Positions 50,862 to 59,551 of a stretch of DNA of 64,000 bases are shown in pieces. Position numbers and translations under genes: made by a program. This DNA comes from Streptomyces sp. PCS3-D2 (GTDB lineage: Bacteria > Actinomycetota > Actinomycetes > Streptomycetales > Streptomycetaceae). Below the pieces are notes generated by a model. The model was not told the DNA's origin. It ran no database searches and was given only the letters and a program-made list of their open reading frames with translations. Every line of letters starts with the position of its first letter. The first letter of the stretch is position 1. The stretch spans positions 4,402,501 to 4,466,500 of the forward strand of contig NZ_CP097800.1 in NCBI RefSeq assembly GCF_000612545.2, in the 5' to 3' direction.

Positions 50862-51116
50862 TCAGGCGTTCACGCAGGTGTTGCCGAACGTCGGGTTGAG
50901 CGCGCCGACCAGGTTCGCCGTCAGGCCGCAGACGTTCACGGGGACGTGGACCGGGGCCTGGGCCAGGTTGCCGCTCGCCACACCGGGGGAGCCGGCGGCG
51001 ATGCCCTCGGCGGTCGCGCCGCCCCCGCCGTGCGCCGAGGCGATGCCCGCGCCGCCCATCAGCACGGCGACGCCCGCGGCGGCGACGGTGGTGCCGCGCA
51101 CCAGCCTCTTCTTCAT
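50862..51116 (-). CDS. Short chaplin, more divergent
   Basis: 84 aa from the ATG at 51116, with GGAAAT just upstream. Signal peptide (GTTVAAAGVAVLMGGAGIA), then a His/Gly stretch (SAHGGGGATAEG) and one chaplin domain: AAGSPGVASGNLAQAPVHVP, VNVCGLTANLVGALNPTFGN, TCVNA. The two cysteines are kept, but CGLTAN replaces the usual CGNTVN. The His-Gly-rich front is absent from the other two short chaplins here. It begins the minus-strand side of a divergent pair with the DUF3344-like gene. Confidence 0.93.
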   Translation of the reverse strand: MKKRLVRGTTVAAAGVAVLMGGAGIASAHGGGGATAEGIAAGSPGVASGNLAQAPVHVPVNVCGLTANLVGALNPTFGNTCVNA

Positions 51117-51290
51117 CTGCGTATTTCCTTTCGGTTCGAACAATGGTGCACCTCATAACGACCCGTCCGTTGCGAGGGTGCGTGTTATCGCCCAAAAGGC
51201 CGTACGAGCGAGTCCGACGTGATTTCCAGCCCGATTTCTGACAAAGTTCACTCCTGTTTTGTCCCCTTGATCGAAAATGGAGACAGGGTC

Positions 51291-52382
51291 ATGGGTTCCT
51301 CCGGCAGAATCCTCGGCGCACTCGGCCTGCTGTCCTGCCTCGCACTTTCCGTGAACGCCCCCGCGCTGGCGGCCCCGGCTCCCGCACCCAAGGAGCTGCC
51401 CCGGATTCCGTTCACCCAGCGTTACCAGGCCGTGCAGCACGGCGGGCTGGTCCGCGCCTCCAACTCCGGCATCAGCTGCCGCAGGGAGAAGTCCCCGCAG
51501 GCGGAGCCGTGCGCCGAGGTCAAGCGGGGCGCGGCAGGGGTCAACGGCGAGTTCGAGATGTTCTACAGCGAGGTCGACAAGAACCCGGACACCTACAACT
51601 CCACCCGGGCCGAGCTCAAGGTCCCGCAGGGCGCGAAGGTCTCGTACGCCCGGCTGTACTGGGGCGGAAACCTGCGGGTGGGCGAGCAGAAGCCGCCGGA
51701 GGACAACGGACGGGTGCTGGTCGCCGAGCCGGGCGGGGCCTACAAGGAGGTGCTCGCCGACACGGTGATCGGCCACCGTACGGACGCGGGCAGCGACGCC
51801 TATCAGGCCTCCGCGGACGTGACCCCGCTGGTGCGCAGGGGTGGCGCCGGGATGTGGACGGTCTCCCAGCTGAACATCGCCATGGGTCACTCCGAGGTCG
51901 GCGCCTGGGGCGGCTGGACGCTCGTCGTCGCCTACGAGCACCCGCAGGAGCCGCTGCGCCGGCTTTCGTTGTGGGACGGCTTCGAGTCGCTCGTGGCCCG
52001 GGCCGGTGACGGGACGGTCGAGATCGGGGGCCTGGACGTACCGGCCGGGGCGGCGGGGCGAGTCGGTGTGGTCGCGTACGACGGGGACCGGGGCGTCCTC
52101 GGCGACTCACTCACCGTGACGTCCGATAGCGGTCGCCGGGTGAGCATCAGCGACGGCGAAAACCCTTTCAACGACCTCATGAATTCCACGATCACGGAAT
52201 TCGACGGTCAATCTTTCGTGCGACAGCCGGATCATATGAATAATCTCGGATATGACGCGGACGTGTTCGACCTCAGTCCCGCACTGTCCGGTGGTGCCCG
52301 CAGCCTGAACTTCAGGTTCACGGGCGAAAGTCAGGGTCATTTCCTCGGTGTGCTCTTCGTTCAGACAGACGCGCGCCGCTGA
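51291..52382 (+). CDS. Secreted DUF3344-like protein
   Basis: 363 aa from ATG 51291 (GGAGA upstream). Signal peptide (ILGALGLLSCLALSVNAPAL) followed by a beta-rich domain: YNSTRAELKVPQGAKVSYAR, LYWGGNLRVG, ADVTPLVRRGGAGMWTVSQL, WGGWTLVVAYEHP, then NPFNDLMNSTITEFDG and a C-terminal FRFTGESQGHFLGVLFVQTD. This layout matches DUF3344-type or related secreted beta-sandwich proteins as I recall them. It starts 174 bp from the divergent chaplin. The first exopolysaccharide glycosyltransferase follows 19 bp downstream, so it is probably the first gene of that operon. It may bind the polymer at the cell surface. Confidence 0.65.
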   Translation: MGSSGRILGALGLLSCLALSVNAPALAAPAPAPKELPRIPFTQRYQAVQHGGLVRASNSGISCRREKSPQAEPCAEVKRGAAGVNGEFEMFYSEVDKNPDTYNSTRAELKVPQGAKVSYARLYWGGNLRVGEQKPPEDNGRVLVAEPGGAYKEVLADTVIGHRTDAGSDAYQASADVTPLVRRGGAGMWTVSQLNIAMGHSEVGAWGGWTLVVAYEHPQEPLRRLSLWDGFESLVARAGDGTVEIGGLDVPAGAAGRVGVVAYDGDRGVLGDSLTVTSDSGRRVSISDGENPFNDLMNSTITEFDGQSFVRQPDHMNNLGYDADVFDLSPALSGGARSLNFRFTGESQGHFLGVLFVQTDARR

Positions 52383-52401
52383 ACGCAGGAGACCACTCCA
52401 C

Positions 52402-53589
52402 GTGCCCACGCACTCCCGGGCAGCACAGCCCACGACCGTCCTCCACCTCGTACAGCCCGTCGACGGCGGTGTCGCCAGGGTCGTCACCGACCTGGTCCGC
52501 GCCCAGACCGCGGAGGGGATCCGCGCCGTCGTCGGCTGTCCGCCCGGCGGCGCGCTCGGCGACGCGGTCCGCTCGGCCGGGGCCGAGGTGCTCACCTGGC
52601 GGGCCCGCCGGGCCCCCGGCCCCGGACTCCCCGCCGAACTGGCCGGCGCCCGCGCGCTGCTGCGCCACGTACGGCCCGACCTGCTGCACGCCCACAGCGC
52701 CAAGGCCGGACTGGCCGGACGGCTCGCCGCGCGCGGGACACTGCCCACCGTCTTCCAGCCCCACGCCTGGTCCTTCGACGCCGTCGGCGGAGCCACCGCC
52801 GCGCTCGCCCTGCGCTGGGAGAGGTACGGCGCCCGCTGGGCCGACCGGGTGCTCTGCGTCAGCGAGGCCGAACGCCGCGCGGGCGAGAGCGAGGGCATCA
52901 CCGCCCACTGGACGGTGATCCGCAACGGTGTGGACCTCGACCACTTCCGGCCCGGCGCACCCGACCCCGGCCAGGACCGCGCGCAATCCCGCGCGGCACT
53001 GCCGCTGCCCGCCTCCTTCCCGTCCGGCGGGCCGCTGGCCGTCTGCGTCGGCCGGATCTGCGCCCAGAAGGGCCAGGACGTCCTGCTGCGCGCCTGGCCG
53101 GAGGTGGCCGCGACGGTCCCCACGGCCCGCCTCGTCCTCGTCGGCGACGGTCCCGACAGCGAACGGCTGCGGCGTACCGCCCCGTCCGGTGTGCACTTCG
53201 CCGGAGCCGCCGCCGACATCCGACCGTGGCTTCGGGCCGCCGATCTCGTTGTACTGCCGTCGCGGTGGGAGGGCATGGCGCTCGCCCCGCTCGAAGCAAT
53301 GGCCTGTGGCCGACCGGTCCTGGTCTCCGACGTCAGCGGTGCCCGGGAGAGCCTGCCGCCCGGCCAGGGACGCCAGTGCTTGGTGCCGCCGGAGGACCCG
53401 ACGGCCCTGGCCAAGGCCCTGGGGCGGCTCCTCGCCGAGCCGCGGCTCCTCGCCGAACTCGGTGAGCAGGCCCGGCAGTACGCCCGGACCGACTTCGACG
53501 TGCGGCGGACCACGGACGCGGTCAGCGGCCTGTACCACGAACTGCTGGGCAGGCCCCGGCCCTTGAACCAGGAGCGCATCAGCCGATGA
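52402..53589 (+). CDS. GT4-family glycosyltransferase
   Basis: 395 aa from a GTG with GCAGGAGA upstream. GT-B fold: N-terminal LHLVQPVDGGVARVVTDLVR, RPDLLHAHSAKAGLAGRLA; C-terminal nucleotide-sugar site with AVCVGRICAQKGQDVLLRAW, ARLVLVGDGPD and the retaining GT4 motif PSRWEGMALAPLEAMACGRP (first Glu of the EX7E pair). It transfers sugars in the cytoplasm onto a lipid-linked intermediate. Its stop overlaps the next gene by four bases (ATGA), so it belongs to the exopolysaccharide operon. Confidence 0.92.
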   Translation: MPTHSRAAQPTTVLHLVQPVDGGVARVVTDLVRAQTAEGIRAVVGCPPGGALGDAVRSAGAEVLTWRARRAPGPGLPAELAGARALLRHVRPDLLHAHSAKAGLAGRLAARGTLPTVFQPHAWSFDAVGGATAALALRWERYGARWADRVLCVSEAERRAGESEGITAHWTVIRNGVDLDHFRPGAPDPGQDRAQSRAALPLPASFPSGGPLAVCVGRICAQKGQDVLLRAWPEVAATVPTARLVLVGDGPDSERLRRTAPSGVHFAGAAADIRPWLRAADLVVLPSRWEGMALAPLEAMACGRPVLVSDVSGARESLPPGQGRQCLVPPEDPTALAKALGRLLAEPRLLAELGEQARQYARTDFDVRRTTDAVSGLYHELLGRPRPLNQERISR

Positions 53590-55121
53590 CGATGGACAGC
53601 GCACCCGCCCGGCACACCGGACAGGGCGGCACAGGGCACGGTGGCAGCGCCTTCGCGCCCGCGCCCCACGCGGCAGCCCGCCGGTCCGCGACCGCCATCC
53701 ACCCGCCCCGCGGGCCCCGGGTCGACCGGGCCCGGTCCGCCGTACGCCCGCAGCGCGTCCGCCCCCGCAGCCGGGCGCTCCCCCTGCTCACCGCCGACGC
53801 GCTCGCCGCCGTGGTCACCGCGGCCGCCCTGCCCGGTCCCGCGCTGCCCGTCCCGGCGGCCGCGCCGGCCGCCGCCGCGCTGCCCGTACTGCTCGTCGCC
53901 CTGCACGCGCAGGCCGGCCTGTACCGGCCACGGCTCGCCCCCTCCGCCCTCCTCGAACTGCCCGCACTGGTGGCGCGCTCCGCCGTCCTGTGGTGCGCGG
54001 CGGCCGCCGTCGCCGCCGCCCTCGACCCCGCGCGCGCCATGGGCTGGAGCGTGCTGCTCACCGCCGTGTGCCTGCAGGCCGTACTGGTCTGCGCGGGCCG
54101 CGGGCTCGCCAACCAGCTGCACCGCCGGGCCGCCGTGCGCCAGCCCGCCTCCGCCCTCGTCGTCGGCCCCGGAGCCGGGGCGGGCGCGGTGGCCGCCGCC
54201 CTGCACGGCCACCCCGAGTTCGGCCTGCGCCCGGTCGGGCTCGCCGACACCGCTGCTCCCGCCGACGGCGACGGGGGCGCCCTCCCGCTCCTGTCCACCC
54301 ACGAGGACATCCGGCGCGCGGTCATCCAGAACTCCGTCCGGCACGCGGTGTTCACCCGCCCGCCCGAAGCCGACGAGCGCACCGCCTCGCTGGTCCGGCT
54401 CTTCCACGACCACGGCTGCCGGCTGTGGCTCGCGGACCCGTCCGGCACCGCCAAGGTCACCGGCATGCGGCTGGCCCACCCCGCCGACCAGCTGTGGGGC
54501 TACGCCGTGCAGCCGCTGCTGCCGCGCCCGGCCCGGCCGCTGGAGCGCTGGGCCAAGCGGATCATCGACTCCGCGCTCGCGCTGGTCGCCCTGGTGGCCG
54601 CCGCCCCCGTGATGCTGCTCTGCGCGGCAGCCGTACGGCTCTGGGACGGGCCCGGGGTGATCTTCCGGCAGGAGCGGGTCGGCCTCTACGGCCGCCCCTT
54701 CACCCTGCTGAAGTTCCGTACGCTGCGCGCCGACGCGCACGAGTCGGCCACCCGCTGGACCGTGGCCGGGGACTGCCGGATGAGCGCGGTCGGCTCCTTC
54801 CTGCGCAAGTCCTCCCTCGACGAGCTGCCCCAGCTGTGGAACGTCGTACGGGGCGACATGAGCCTGGTCGGCCCCCGCCCCGAACGGCCCTTCTTCGTCG
54901 CCAAGTTCTCCACCGTCCACCCCGGCTACGAGGCCCGCCACCGGATGCCCGTCGGCATCACCGGCCTCGCCCAGATCAACGGCCTGCGCGGGGACACCTC
55001 CATCGAGGACCGGGCCCGCTTCGACAACCACTACATCGACACCTGGTCGCTGTGGCAGGACCTGTGGATCCTCGCCCGCACGGCCGCCTCCTTCTTCCGC
55101 TTCCGGCTGGGGGGCAGCTGA
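53586..55121 (+). CDS. Exopolysaccharide polyprenyl glycosylphosphotransferase
   Basis: 511 aa. A Pro/Arg-rich N terminus and about four transmembrane helices come first, then a CoA-binding-like region. The C-terminal bacterial sugar transferase domain (~315-510) has its membrane hairpin (RIIDSALALVALVAAAPVML), then VIFRQERVGLYGRPFTLLKF, LRKSSLDELPQLWNVVRGDM, SLVGPRPERPFFV and PVGITGLAQINGLRG. These are the WbaP/CpsE motifs. The enzyme moves sugar-1-phosphate from a UDP-sugar to undecaprenyl phosphate, the first committed step of repeat-unit assembly. The ATG overlaps the upstream stop. Confidence 0.95.
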   Translation: MTMDSAPARHTGQGGTGHGGSAFAPAPHAAARRSATAIHPPRGPRVDRARSAVRPQRVRPRSRALPLLTADALAAVVTAAALPGPALPVPAAAPAAAALPVLLVALHAQAGLYRPRLAPSALLELPALVARSAVLWCAAAAVAAALDPARAMGWSVLLTAVCLQAVLVCAGRGLANQLHRRAAVRQPASALVVGPGAGAGAVAAALHGHPEFGLRPVGLADTAAPADGDGGALPLLSTHEDIRRAVIQNSVRHAVFTRPPEADERTASLVRLFHDHGCRLWLADPSGTAKVTGMRLAHPADQLWGYAVQPLLPRPARPLERWAKRIIDSALALVALVAAAPVMLLCAAAVRLWDGPGVIFRQERVGLYGRPFTLLKFRTLRADAHESATRWTVAGDCRMSAVGSFLRKSSLDELPQLWNVVRGDMSLVGPRPERPFFVAKFSTVHPGYEARHRMPVGITGLAQINGLRGDTSIEDRARFDNHYIDTWSLWQDLWILARTAASFFRFRLGGS

Positions 55122-56506
55122 TGAGCCTCGCCGCTCCCGGACACTGGACCCGCCCGGACGTGCCGGGCACGCTGCGCCGCCACTGGCCGCTGCTGCCGCT
55201 CGCCGCGACCGTGCTGCTCCTGCTCGCCCCGCTCCCGGCCGGGGACGTGACCGCCTCCGGCAAGGTCGGCCCCGCCGACGCCGCCTCCCTGCTGCTGGTC
55301 CTCGTCTGCGCCGTGCAGGCACTGCGCGGCCGGGTGCGGGCGCTGACGCCGCTGGGCGCCGTCGTCCTCGGCGCGCCGGCCGTCGGCCTCGCGGTCGCGA
55401 CGGTGACCGCCGGTGACCCGTACGCCGCCCTGCCGGGCTTCGTCCGCTACCTCCAGGTCTTCGTGCTGGTCCCGGCGGCCGTGGTGCTGCTCGTGCGCGA
55501 CGCACGGGAGTTCCGGCTCGCGGCCGGCTGCTTCGTGGTCCTGGCCCTGGTGCAGGGAGCGGTGGGGGTCGTCCAGTACGCGACCCACACCGGCGCCTCC
55601 TACCAGGGCGAGGACGTCCGGGCCGTGGGCACCTTCGGCCCCGGCGACGTCATGGGCATGGCCACGGTCGTCGCCTACGGGCTGATCGTCGCGACCGCGG
55701 CCGCGCTCGCCCCCGGAGCGCCCTCCCGGCTGCGGCGGACCGCCGCGGGCTGCGCCCTGCTGCTCGTCCTGCCGCTGGTGCTGTCGTTCAGCCGCGGTGC
55801 CTGGATCGCCACCCTCGGCGCGGCGCTGCTGGTGATGGCGCTGGCCGGGATCCGGCGGGCGCTCACGGTGCTCGCCGCGCTGGCCGCCGCGGGGGTGGTC
55901 CTGGTGGGCGGACTCGGAGTCGGCTCCGAGATGGTCGCCGAGCGGCTGAACTCCATCACCCAGGTCTCCAGCGCCCCCGACCAGTCGGTGACCGACCGCT
56001 ACACGATGTGGGCCGCCGCCGAGTCGATGTGGCGCGAGCGGCCGGCGGTGGGCGTGGGCCTCAAGGGCTTCCCCGCCCACCGCGACGGCCACGCCTCGCT
56101 CGGGCTCTCCTCCGGCAGCGACACCGCCGGAGCGGGCCAGGCGTACATCCGCCAGCCGCTGCTCTCCCCGCACAACATGTACCTGCTGATCCTGAGCGAG
56201 CAGGGGCTGATCGGGCTGGTCGCGCTGGCGGGCGGCTGGGCGGTCCTGCTGGTCGCGGGGCTGCGGCGGCTCGCCTGCGGTGCCGGGGCGCGGATGCGGG
56301 ACTGCGGGCTGATCGCGACCGGGCTGTTCGTGTGGCAGCTGACCGACTTCCTCTACGCGGACATCGGCGGCCCGTCCACCGTCCTGACGGGGGTGATCGT
56401 CGGCCTGGCGGCCTGGTGGGCCCTGCCCTCCCCGGGCGGTGCGGATCCGCTGCGCGGCGCCCTCCCCGGCCCGGGGGTCGTCCCCGAGAGTTCGAGCGGC
56501 CGGTGA
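55121..56506 (+). CDS. O-antigen ligase/Wzy-like polymerase
   Basis: 461 aa, ~11-12 transmembrane helices. Its ATG shares a base with the preceding TGA (TGATG). The family signature is a large external loop before the last helices: RYTMWAAAESMWRERPAVGV, GLKGFPAH, PLLSPHNMYLLILSEQGLIG. This is the Wzy_C/O-antigen ligase domain with the conserved PHN-x-Y/L motif and an Arg at LSFSRGAWI. It polymerises or ligates lipid-linked repeat units outside the membrane. It is the polymerase of this cluster. Confidence 0.9.
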   Translation: MSLAAPGHWTRPDVPGTLRRHWPLLPLAATVLLLLAPLPAGDVTASGKVGPADAASLLLVLVCAVQALRGRVRALTPLGAVVLGAPAVGLAVATVTAGDPYAALPGFVRYLQVFVLVPAAVVLLVRDAREFRLAAGCFVVLALVQGAVGVVQYATHTGASYQGEDVRAVGTFGPGDVMGMATVVAYGLIVATAAALAPGAPSRLRRTAAGCALLLVLPLVLSFSRGAWIATLGAALLVMALAGIRRALTVLAALAAAGVVLVGGLGVGSEMVAERLNSITQVSSAPDQSVTDRYTMWAAAESMWRERPAVGVGLKGFPAHRDGHASLGLSSGSDTAGAGQAYIRQPLLSPHNMYLLILSEQGLIGLVALAGGWAVLLVAGLRRLACGAGARMRDCGLIATGLFVWQLTDFLYADIGGPSTVLTGVIVGLAAWWALPSPGGADPLRGALPGPGVVPESSSGR

Positions 56507-58785
56507 CGGACACCACGCCCTGGCGGCCCGCCTCCGGCCCTCCGGCCGGGGCGGGCCACACCCGCGTCCCGGCCGCCCCCGCGCCGACCGCGCCGTTCGG
56601 CGAACCCGCGGGGCACGAAGACCCGTCCGGCCCTGCCGGGTACGTGCCGGACGCGCCCGCACCCGCGGCCGGGGGCCCCGGCGAGCCCGGCCCGGTGGCC
56701 GGCGCGGCGGGCCCGACGGGTTCCGGCCGGTCGCGCCGCACCGGACACGCGGCGCCGCCGGTTCCGGCGGACCCGGGGTTCGTCACCGGAGGCCTGCCGG
56801 GCGGCGGGGCCGCCGCGCGGGGGCCGCACTTCGGTGCCGCCGGCTATCCCGGCGGGGCCCCGGCCGGACTCGGGGTGCGGGTGGCGGCCCGCACCACGAC
56901 CGCATCCGCCAACGCACCCGGAGCCCGGGGGCCGGCCGACGGGCTCGGCGAGGTCCGCAGTCAGGACGCGTCCGCCCGATCGGGCGGGGGGCAGCTGCGC
57001 GCCGTGCCCGGCCGGGGCGCGGCCCCCGGCCCCGCCGGCCCCGGGAGCCGGCGGTTCGGCGGCGTCCGCCGCGACGCCGCCGAACCGCCCGCTCCCGCCG
57101 CTCCCGTCGCCTCCCGCGCGACCCGGTTCCGGCGGGCCCGCAGCCGGGGCGGTCCGGCCGCGTCCGCCGCGGGCGGAGGGGCGCCGCTCGGACGGTTCCT
57201 GGCCAAGGCCGCCGCCGTGACCGCCGGGCTCACCGCCGCCGGGGCCCTGTTCGGGCTGGTGCGCGACCAGACCATCGCGCACCTCTTCGGCGCCGGTCAC
57301 GCCAGCGACGCCTTCCTCATCGCCTGGACCCTCCCGGAAATGGCCTCGACGCTGCTGATCGAGGACGCCATGGCGCTGCTGATGGTCCCGGCCTTCAGCC
57401 ACGCCCTGGCCCGGCGGGCGGCCGGCCGGGCCGGGCTGACCCGCAGGGAGGCCCGCGCCCAGGACCCCGTACGGATGCTGGTCGGGGCGACCCTGCCACG
57501 GCTCGTCGTGTTCCTGGCCGCCGTCGCCGCGCTCCTCGTCGTCGCCGCTCCGGCCGTCGTCGCCGTGCTCGCGCCCGGCCTGCCCGACCCCGCACTGGCC
57601 GTCGAGTGCACCCGTCTGACCGCGCTGACCGTGCTCTCCTTCGGCATCGCCGGCTACTTCAGCGCCGCGCTGCGCGCGCACCGCTCCTTCCTGCCGCCCG
57701 CCGCGATCTACGTCTCGTACAACATCGGCATCATCGGCACGATGGTGGCCCTCCACTCCCTGTGGGGTGTGCGGGCCGCCGCCGCGGGCGTCGCCGTCGG
57801 CGGGCTGCTGATGGCGCTCGTCCAACTCCCCGCCTTCATCCGCAACGTGGGCTTCGGACCGCCCCGGGTCAGACGGGCCGCCGCCCCGCGCAGCCAGCGC
57901 GACCGCGACCGCCCCACCCTCATCGCGTTCGGGGTCATCGCCCCCGTCGTCCTCTTCGCCGTCTTCCGCCAGTCGCAGGTGCTGGTCGAGCGGTTCCTGG
58001 CCGCTTCGCTCCCCTCCGGGGCGATCTCCCACCTCAACTACGCGCAGAAGGTCGCGCAGATGCCGATGGTGCTGTCGCTGATGATCTGCACCGTCACCTT
58101 TCCCGTCGTCGCCCAGGCGATGGCCGGCGGCGAGCGGGAGAAGGCCCGCCGGCGCGTGGAGCGCGACCTGGCGCTGGCCTCGCTCGCCGTCCTGATGGGC
58201 TCCGCGCTCGTCATCGGCTACGCCCCCCAGATCATCCAGGTCCTCTTCGAACGGGGCGCCTTCTCCCACGAGGACACCCTCGCCACCGCCTCCGTCATGC
58301 GGGTCTACGGACTCGGACTGCTCGGCCACTGCCTCGTCGGGGCGCTGTCCCGGCCCTTCTTCTCGACCGCCCGGCCCACCTGGTTCCCGGCGCTCGCGAT
58401 GAGTGCCGGACTGCTCGTCAACATCGTGGCCGGAGCCTTCGCCGTCCGCTGGTGGGGCACGTACGGGATCGCCGCCGCCAACGCCGCGGGCATCTCCACC
58501 GCCGCCGCCCTGCTGCTCACCGGTCTGGGCCCGCGGATCATCGACATCCACGTCCGCCGGGTCGCCGCCGGCATCGGGCGGCTCGCGGTGGCCGCCGCCG
58601 CCGCGTGCGCCACCGGCTGGATCGCCGGGCCGATGATCCCCGATCCGCTGCTCAGCGCCGGCCTCGGCTGCCTGCTGGTACCGGCCATGTTCGGCGCCAC
58701 CGGCACAGCCATACGCGCCCTCGAAGTCACCGCCCTGCCCGATCAGATCTCCCAGTTCACGCAGAGGTTCCGCAATGCCCGCTGA
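56503..58785 (+). CDS. MurJ/Wzx-like lipid flippase with long disordered N terminus
   Basis: 760 aa from a GTG overlapping the previous TGA (GTGA). The first ~225 residues are Pro/Gly/Ala-rich and disordered. The MviN/MurJ core begins near 228 (FLAKAAAVTAGLTAAGALFG), continues with VRDQTIAHLFGAGHASDAFL, WTLPEMASTLL, FRQSQVLVERFLAASL and NYAQKVAQMPMVL, and has ~14 helices. MurJ flips lipid II, and relatives flip polysaccharide units. In an exopolysaccharide operon beside a polymerase and a Wzz-like protein, its substrate is probably the cluster's own lipid-linked unit. The family's usual length is ~510-560 aa, so the extension is unusual. Confidence 0.9.
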   Translation: MTDTTPWRPASGPPAGAGHTRVPAAPAPTAPFGEPAGHEDPSGPAGYVPDAPAPAAGGPGEPGPVAGAAGPTGSGRSRRTGHAAPPVPADPGFVTGGLPGGGAAARGPHFGAAGYPGGAPAGLGVRVAARTTTASANAPGARGPADGLGEVRSQDASARSGGGQLRAVPGRGAAPGPAGPGSRRFGGVRRDAAEPPAPAAPVASRATRFRRARSRGGPAASAAGGGAPLGRFLAKAAAVTAGLTAAGALFGLVRDQTIAHLFGAGHASDAFLIAWTLPEMASTLLIEDAMALLMVPAFSHALARRAAGRAGLTRREARAQDPVRMLVGATLPRLVVFLAAVAALLVVAAPAVVAVLAPGLPDPALAVECTRLTALTVLSFGIAGYFSAALRAHRSFLPPAAIYVSYNIGIIGTMVALHSLWGVRAAAAGVAVGGLLMALVQLPAFIRNVGFGPPRVRRAAAPRSQRDRDRPTLIAFGVIAPVVLFAVFRQSQVLVERFLAASLPSGAISHLNYAQKVAQMPMVLSLMICTVTFPVVAQAMAGGEREKARRRVERDLALASLAVLMGSALVIGYAPQIIQVLFERGAFSHEDTLATASVMRVYGLGLLGHCLVGALSRPFFSTARPTWFPALAMSAGLLVNIVAGAFAVRWWGTYGIAAANAAGISTAAALLLTGLGPRIIDIHVRRVAAGIGRLAVAAAAACATGWIAGPMIPDPLLSAGLGCLLVPAMFGATGTAIRALEVTALPDQISQFTQRFRNAR

Positions 58786-59551
58786 CACCGACACGGCCCC
58801 CGCCGCCGTGGGGGTACCCGCCCGCCGGACCGCATCGCCCTGGGTCCTGATGTACCACTCGGTCGCCGAGTTCACCGACCCCGCCGAGGACCCGTACGGG
58901 ATCACCGTCACCCCGCGCGCCCTGGAGGCCCAGCTGCTGTGGCTGCGCTCCCGGGGCCTGCGCGGGGTGTCGGTCGGCGAGCTGCTGCGGGCCCGGGCGG
59001 CCGGACACGGAGCCGGGCTCGTCGGCCTGACCTTCGACGACGGCTACACCGACTTCCTGACCCGTGCGCTGCCGCTGCTCCAGCGCCATGACTGCACCGC
59101 GACCCTCTTCGTGCTGCCCGGCCGGCTCGGCGTGGACAACGTGTGGGACCCGCTGGGGCCGCGCAAGTCCCTGCTCACGGCCGAGGGAATCCGCCAGGTC
59201 GCCGCTGCCGGACAGGAGATCGGCTCGCACGGCCTGCTCCACCAGGACCTCACCGCGGCCGCCGACGACGTGCTCCAGCAGGAACTGCGCGGCAGCCGTG
59301 ATCTGTTGCGGGAGCTGACCGGAACCGTGCCCGAGGGCTTCTGCTACCCCTACGGCCACCTCGACGCCCGCGTCGTCGACGCGACGCGGGCGGCCGGCTA
59401 CGGATACGCCTGCGCCATCGACCCCGGCCGGCTCGCCGGCCCGCACGCCCTGCCGCGCACGCACGTCAGCCAGGCCGACGGCGCCACCCGGCTGCGGGTC
59501 AAGCAGGTGCGCCACCGGGTCGCGGTGCTGCGCCGGGCGGTGCACCGGTGA
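58775..59551 (+). CDS. Polysaccharide deacetylase (NodB/CE4)
   Basis: 258 aa; ATG 58775 lies 11 bases inside the flippase gene. The NodB domain covers most of it: LMYHSVAEF, catalytic TFDDGYTDF (motif 1 DD pair), GSHGLLHQDL (motif 2 H-x-x-x-H), and CYPYGHLDARVV (motif 3). CE4 enzymes remove N-acetyl groups from GlcNAc-type residues using a metal. No signal peptide is seen, so it may act in the cytoplasm on lipid-linked sugars or be exported otherwise. It predicts an amino-sugar in the polymer, giving it positive charge like PNAG/PGA. Confidence 0.92.
   Translation: MPADTDTAPAAVGVPARRTASPWVLMYHSVAEFTDPAEDPYGITVTPRALEAQLLWLRSRGLRGVSVGELLRARAAGHGAGLVGLTFDDGYTDFLTRALPLLQRHDCTATLFVLPGRLGVDNVWDPLGPRKSLLTAEGIRQVAAAGQEIGSHGLLHQDLTAAADDVLQQELRGSRDLLRELTGTVPEGFCYPYGHLDARVVDATRAAGYGYACAIDPGRLAGPHALPRTHVSQADGATRLRVKQVRHRVAVLRRAVHR

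Noticed and set aside
52107-55505. 1132-codon minus-strand open frame opposite the exopolysaccharide genes
   Set aside because: Arg/Pro/Ala low-complexity shadow of three real + strand genes with catalytic motifs; no domain or start signal.
56353-58911. 852-codon minus-strand open frame opposite the flippase
   Set aside because: Gly/Glu/Asp/His-rich antisense shadow of a membrane protein; typical GC artefact.
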